Position numbers and translations under genes: made by a program. The notes below the pieces were generated by a model. That model made no database searches. It was not told the origin of the DNA and saw only the letters and a list, made by a program, of their open reading frames with translations. Positions 61,494 to 64,000 of a stretch of 64,000 nucleotides of DNA are shown here, one piece after another. The stretch comes from an uncultured Oceanospirillaceae bacterium (GTDB taxonomy: Bacteria; Pseudomonadota; Gammaproteobacteria; Pseudomonadales; Balneatricaceae): the NCBI GenBank assembly GCA_913057435.1, contig CAJXNY010000015.1:1-64000 (forward strand), read 5' to 3'. Each line of letters opens with the position of its first letter. Within the stretch, counting starts at the first letter, position 1.

Positions 61494-61802
61494 CTAAGCC
61501 AGCTTGCACTTGAAGATCAGCTTTGGCCCTTCGCTCATTTCATCTACGAGCCCACGCTTAACCAGGTGCTGGGCAGCACGGCGGACTTGCTGCTTGCCTG
61601 GGAGTTCTTCTTTTATCCCTGGCGCTGACTCAACACGCAGCTCACGCGCCAACCCATACCAGCTGATCGATGTGCTGGTGCCTGAACATTTAGTCTCCTC
61701 ATCCATGGCTGGACGTATTCCAAAAACGTACAACCGTTGAACCAATGCTGGGGCACCGCACAGTGCTTCCATTTCTTTACTACTCAGAAAAAAACCCGAC
61801 AT
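61494..61802 (-). CDS. Small winged-helix protein
   Basis: A 102-aa protein (MSGFFLSSKEMEALCGAPAL...). QQVRRAAQHLVKRGLVDEMS reads as a winged helix recognition part, akin to the start of the neighbouring O-like protein. GGAGATGGAAC precedes ATG. Possible replication regulator. Confidence 0.72.
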   Translation of the reverse strand: MSGFFLSSKEMEALCGAPALVQRLYVFGIRPAMDEETKCSGTSTSISWYGLARELRVESAPGIKEELPGKQQVRRAAQHLVKRGLVDEMSEGPKLIFKCKLA

Positions 61803-61872
61803 GTTCCATCTCCTCTTAACTCGCTATACTGCGTCGCGAGCATTCATCCCTATGATGTGCTCATCCCTTGTT

Positions 61873-62091
61873 GTACCGGTTGTCCGCCGGTACTTCGTCC
61901 TCACTACCTTTCTGTCCGTTAGGTGGTGAAGCAGACCCAGACTTGTCCTCTGGGTCTGCAAATGGCTGTTAACGCTTCTGTCCCGTTGCGTTAGCAGCCT
62001 CCTCGGTTGTCCGCCGGGGAATCGCTATGGCTGCCGTCCAGCAGCCTGGCAAACCGGCCTCTTATCCTTCTGTCCCGTTGGGTAAGGGGCC
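61873..62091 (+). ncRNA. Seven-hairpin array with conserved UGUCC-type loops
   Basis: Stems and loops: 61873-61893 (7 bp, TTGTCCG), 61902-61928 (8 bp, TTCTGTCCGTT), 61932-61958 (10 bp, CTTGTCC), 61965-61998 (11 bp, TTCTGTCCCGTT), 62001-62019 (6 bp, TTGTCCG), 62029-62046 (6 bp, CGTCCA), 62056-62091 (12 bp, TTCTGTCCCGTT). Stems differ fully, loops recur and alternate short-long. All five non-Watson-Crick pairs are G-T on the plus strand and would be A-C on the minus strand, so the RNA is probably read rightward, antisense to the early operon. Confidence 0.6.
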
Positions 62092-62097
62092 ACCTAC

Positions 62098-62709
62098 TTA
62101 CTCCAGCTCTTCCCAGTCATTCGCCAGCATATCTGTCTGTGACGCCAACCAACCGGAAAGCATTGCCCGTCGCCCTTCGCCATTCACCGTGTACATTTCA
62201 AAGAACGGCAGCGCTTCAATCTCGTTATTGCCGTCACTGGAGAATGGGGACGACACGGGGTTATTCACTCGAATCCACATGCCTTTCCCGTTCCAGCCAC
62301 GACGAGCAACCTTGGCACCAGCCTGCAGGCGCATTAACGCCCAGGAGAAAGAGCCGACTGGCGCAACACCAACCATACAAATAAACTCGTCACCCACCTT
62401 CAGCCGCCAGCCTTCCAACTCCCACAACTTGTCCCGAGCTGCTTTCTCAGCGTTCTGGATTGCAATCTTGCAGCCCAGGTCTTCATCAAAATTTTCAAGA
62501 CTGGCGCAGGCAGAAACCCCTGTACCCAGCGTAAAGCCATTAGCGGCAATAGCTGTCGCAACAGTGGTCGTAGTGCCAGGTACCACATGCGTGTGATACC
62601 CAACACCATTCATCAGCGCATCGATCTGGCCAGGCGTTACACGTAGTGCTGTAAGGCCCTTCGCCTGAATTTCCTGTTCAATTTCCTGTTCGTTCATTTG
62701 GTTATCCAT
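62098..62709 (-). CDS. Gp49-like/Tad2 (DUF2829) fusion, candidate anti-Thoeris protein
   Basis: A 203-aa protein of two joined parts. Residues 15-100 match phage Gp49-like proteins (TPGQIDALMNGVGYHTHVV, PGTTTTVATAIAANGF, ENFDEDLGCKIAIQNAE). Residues 120-203 match DUF2829/Tad2: FSWALMRLQAGAKVARRGWN, GKGMWIRVN, WLASQTDMLANDWEE. Tad2 proteins bind and sequester the cyclic ADP-ribose signal of Thoeris defence. The fusion is unusual to me. It is the first gene after the long early leader, as fits an anti-defence protein needed at once. Confidence 0.82.
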   Translation of the reverse strand: MDNQMNEQEIEQEIQAKGLTALRVTPGQIDALMNGVGYHTHVVPGTTTTVATAIAANGFTLGTGVSACASLENFDEDLGCKIAIQNAEKAARDKLWELEGWRLKVGDEFICMVGVAPVGSFSWALMRLQAGAKVARRGWNGKGMWIRVNNPVSSPFSSDGNNEIEALPFFEMYTVNGEGRRAMLSGWLASQTDMLANDWEELE

Positions 62710-63080
62710 GGTTGTAGTGATTAATACCCTTCACCCTGGGCGGGAGTTACACCGGTCAGCTTGTCGAGCTGTTAGTGCGTAACCGGTAACAGCCAGGTTG
62801 TGGCCGCTATCGCGTTACGCCCTCCTGTTGGAGGAAAAACCCCTTTGTCGCCACCGGCGGGGTTACCGGTTATAAGGCATGTCTGCCCGGCTAGACGTTT
62901 ATTGCTGGTCAACGCGCTACAGCATCTGAGTAGAGGATCAGATCGCTAACGTTTCAGCCTCCCGAACGACCACGGTTGTCACTGCTTGTGTTCTTTTTCC
63001 AACCCACTCAGTAAATGGGCTCGAAAAAGGGCCGGGCTTGAAGGGCAGGCCCGACCAATGGCTTCACTACCAGGGGGGGT
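62710..63080. other. Early leader region, non-coding
   Basis: No gene found in 371 bp. It holds several stems: CAGCT TGTCG AGCTG (62757-62771), CCTCC TGTT GGAGG (62821-62834), AACCCC/GGGGTT (62838-62864) around a TTTGTCGCC loop, and a TTTTTC/GAAAAA stem around 62995-63030. ACCGGT appears three times. The TGTC-containing loops resemble those at 61.9 kb. Likely a structured early leader with antitermination or processing sites. Confidence 0.5.
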
Positions 63081-63356
63081 TCAGTTGCCTTTGCCGCCGC
63101 TAAGTCCTCTCAGGAATGAACTCAGCTGCTGCGGAATGCTCTCAGAACTATCGGTTCTCTCGTCTGGCTCGAAGATGTCTTTTAAGCTCTCATAACAAGA
63201 TGCAAGCTCATCTTCACCGGAGGCCATGCAGTGATCTACGTACTCGGAGAGAGAGTTAAAGCCTTTGTGCTCAGCGATAAGCTCAGCTCGCTGGTATCGC
63301 GTTTCAGTCAGGTGAACAGTGATAGCTCTGGTTTTCTTTTCGCGTGTCCGTGCCAT
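63081..63356 (-). CDS. Ribbon-helix-helix-like early regulator
   Basis: A 91-aa protein starting MARTREKKTRAITVHLTETR with AELIAEHKGFNSLSEYVDHC, a CopG-like ribbon-helix-helix. AGGACCCCACC precedes the ATG. It is 14 bp downstream of cro, in one operon. Confidence 0.76.
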   Translation of the reverse strand: MARTREKKTRAITVHLTETRYQRAELIAEHKGFNSLSEYVDHCMASGEDELASCYESLKDIFEPDERTDSSESIPQQLSSFLRGLSGGKGN

Positions 63357-63370
63357 GGTGGGGTCCTGGG

Positions 63371-63574
63371 CTATGCTGCTGTTAGAGGTTCAGGAACAGA
63401 GTCAGCCCGAAGAGCACCATCAGTTATGCGCTCAAGCTGGAAAGCTCTCAACTCCGGCACATTTTCGGGCCACTTAGATACTGCAGGTTGAGAAATAGGC
63501 CAGCCAGCTCGGCTTAAAGCGCTGGCAACATCAGCCTGAGTCCCAAAGTGATTTATTACATCGACTTTCTTCAT
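63371..63574 (-). CDS. Cro-like repressor
   Basis: A 67-aa helix-turn-helix protein (MKKVDVINHFGTQADVASAL, ISQPAVSKWPENVPELRA). It is divergent from the cI-like gene with shared operators between, the lambda-type switch. AAGGACTCCC precedes the ATG. Confidence 0.86.
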   Translation of the reverse strand: MKKVDVINHFGTQADVASALSRAGWPISQPAVSKWPENVPELRAFQLERITDGALRADSVPEPLTAA

Positions 63575-63611
63575 TCGCGGGAGTCCTTGCCGGGTGGATG
63601 TGCAAAGAATG

Positions 63612-63685
63612 ATAACTTAAGTTATCTACAAGTCAATAACTTTGGTTAGTTGGATTGATAACTTCCGCGTTATAACATGAGTTAT
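63612..63685. promoter_or_regulatory. cI/cro operators, consensus ATAAC-N4-GTTAT
   Basis: Sites at 63612-63625 (ATAAC TTAA GTTAT, perfect), 63636-63649 (ATAAC TTTG GTTAG) and 63672-63685 (ATAAC ATGA GTTAT, perfect). A degenerate half site GATAAC lies at 63657 with GCGTT opposite. Sites are about 24-36 bp apart between the two divergent genes. Confidence 0.8.
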
Positions 63686-63714
63686 ATTTTCAAAAGCAGG
63701 TCACAGACACGATC

Positions 63715-64000
63715 ATGAGCTTGGCAGATAGAATTCAGGAACGGCTATCCAATCTGGGCATGTCGCAGCGTGAGCTGGCCGAGCGGGTAGGTCTGTCGCA
63801 GGTATCAGTCCACAAGCTCACTAGTGGAAAAACAGAGTCATCTCGCCGGATTGTTGAGATAGCAAAAGCTCTCTCATGCTCTCCTGACTGGCTTCAGTCT
63901 GGGATTAAGCCTGCCAGCACGGTTAGCTTTGCTGAAACACAGTTTGTGAAAATCCCAATTTTAGATGTTGAACTGGCCGCAGGAGTAGGTACCCGTATAG
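63715..64000 (+). CDS. cI-like prophage repressor, cut by the window edge
   Basis: 95 residues are visible: MSLADRIQERLSNLGMSQRE, LAERVGLSQVSVHKLTSGKT (helix-turn-helix) and then VKIPILDVELAAGVGTRI, the start of an S24 peptidase (LexA-type) domain. It should keep lysogeny and be cleaved with RecA. The C terminus lies beyond 64 kb. Confidence 0.9.
   Translation, partial: MSLADRIQERLSNLGMSQRELAERVGLSQVSVHKLTSGKTESSRRIVEIAKALSCSPDWLQSGIKPASTVSFAETQFVKIPILDVELAAGVGTRI

Noticed and set aside
61873-62091. CsrB/RsmY-like CsrA sponge
   Set aside because: GGA would be in the loops only on the minus strand, but the wobble pairs favour a plus-strand RNA, whose loops carry TCC instead.

Overview
The window reads as a chromosomal segment of a marine-type gammaproteobacterium (roughly Oceanospirillales-like; inferred only from the tRNA-Glu, SspA-like, EAL-domain and TRAP/P450 protein sequences) with a mid-50s GC content. 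It has two accessory regions: a phosphorothioate DNA modification-restriction (Dnd/Dpt) cluster and most of a tailed prophage that runs off the right edge.

1-5.6 kb, host genes: a tRNA-Glu cut by the left edge with its promoter, a membrane-anchored coiled-coil protein, an SspA/GST-like protein, and three minus-strand genes (orphan DctP-type TRAP binding protein, cytochrome P450, EAL-domain phosphodiesterase with a C-terminal sensor-like domain).

5.7-20.8 kb, defence cluster: dndB-dndC-dndD-dndE on the plus strand (start/stop-coupled, preceded by a 23-bp inverted repeat and a possible short leader peptide) converge on a minus-strand dptF-dptG-dptH operon. An AT-rich AIPR-family gene follows dptH in the same operon. 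DndBCDE should mark DNA by replacing a backbone oxygen with sulphur, and DptFGH should restrict unmarked DNA. No dndA is present, so the sulphur probably comes from a housekeeping cysteine desulfurase. The AIPR gene is an unusual fourth restriction-side member and the most interesting defence feature here.

20.8-22.55 kb: a methyltransferase, a small helical protein and non-coding DNA.

22.55 kb to the right edge, prophage: it begins at a 27-bp fragment of the 3' end of a tRNA (probably tRNA-Pro), flanked by direct repeats that look like integrase arm sites. The integrase and the complete tRNA should lie beyond 64 kb. From left to right come cargo genes (coiled-coil membrane protein, secreted endonuclease I, Calx-beta surface protein, two-TM microprotein) and then a minus-strand late operon, which in transcription order is lysis genes, small and large terminase, portal, scaffold, N4-gp56-type capsid, adaptor, tail proteins and a 2654-aa polyvalent ejection-type protein. 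This is a podovirus-like order. Next are an AT-rich plus-strand moron with a convergent partner, an AntA/AntB antirepressor facing an XRE repressor, a membrane protein behind a heptamer microsatellite, and a minus-strand early region (RusA, YbcO-like nuclease, PP-loop sulphotransfer-like enzyme, ASCH protein, NinB, replication protein). Last are a Gp49-Tad2 fusion (a candidate anti-Thoeris protein) and a cI/cro immunity region with operators.

The most unusual structure is at RNA level. At least ten short hairpins with GNRA loops sit in the leaders of the late operon. A separate seven-hairpin array at 61.87-62.09 kb has conserved UGUCC-type loops, and all its non-Watson-Crick pairs are G-U only if it is read from the plus strand, antisense to the flanking genes. 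Neither family matches an element I can name.
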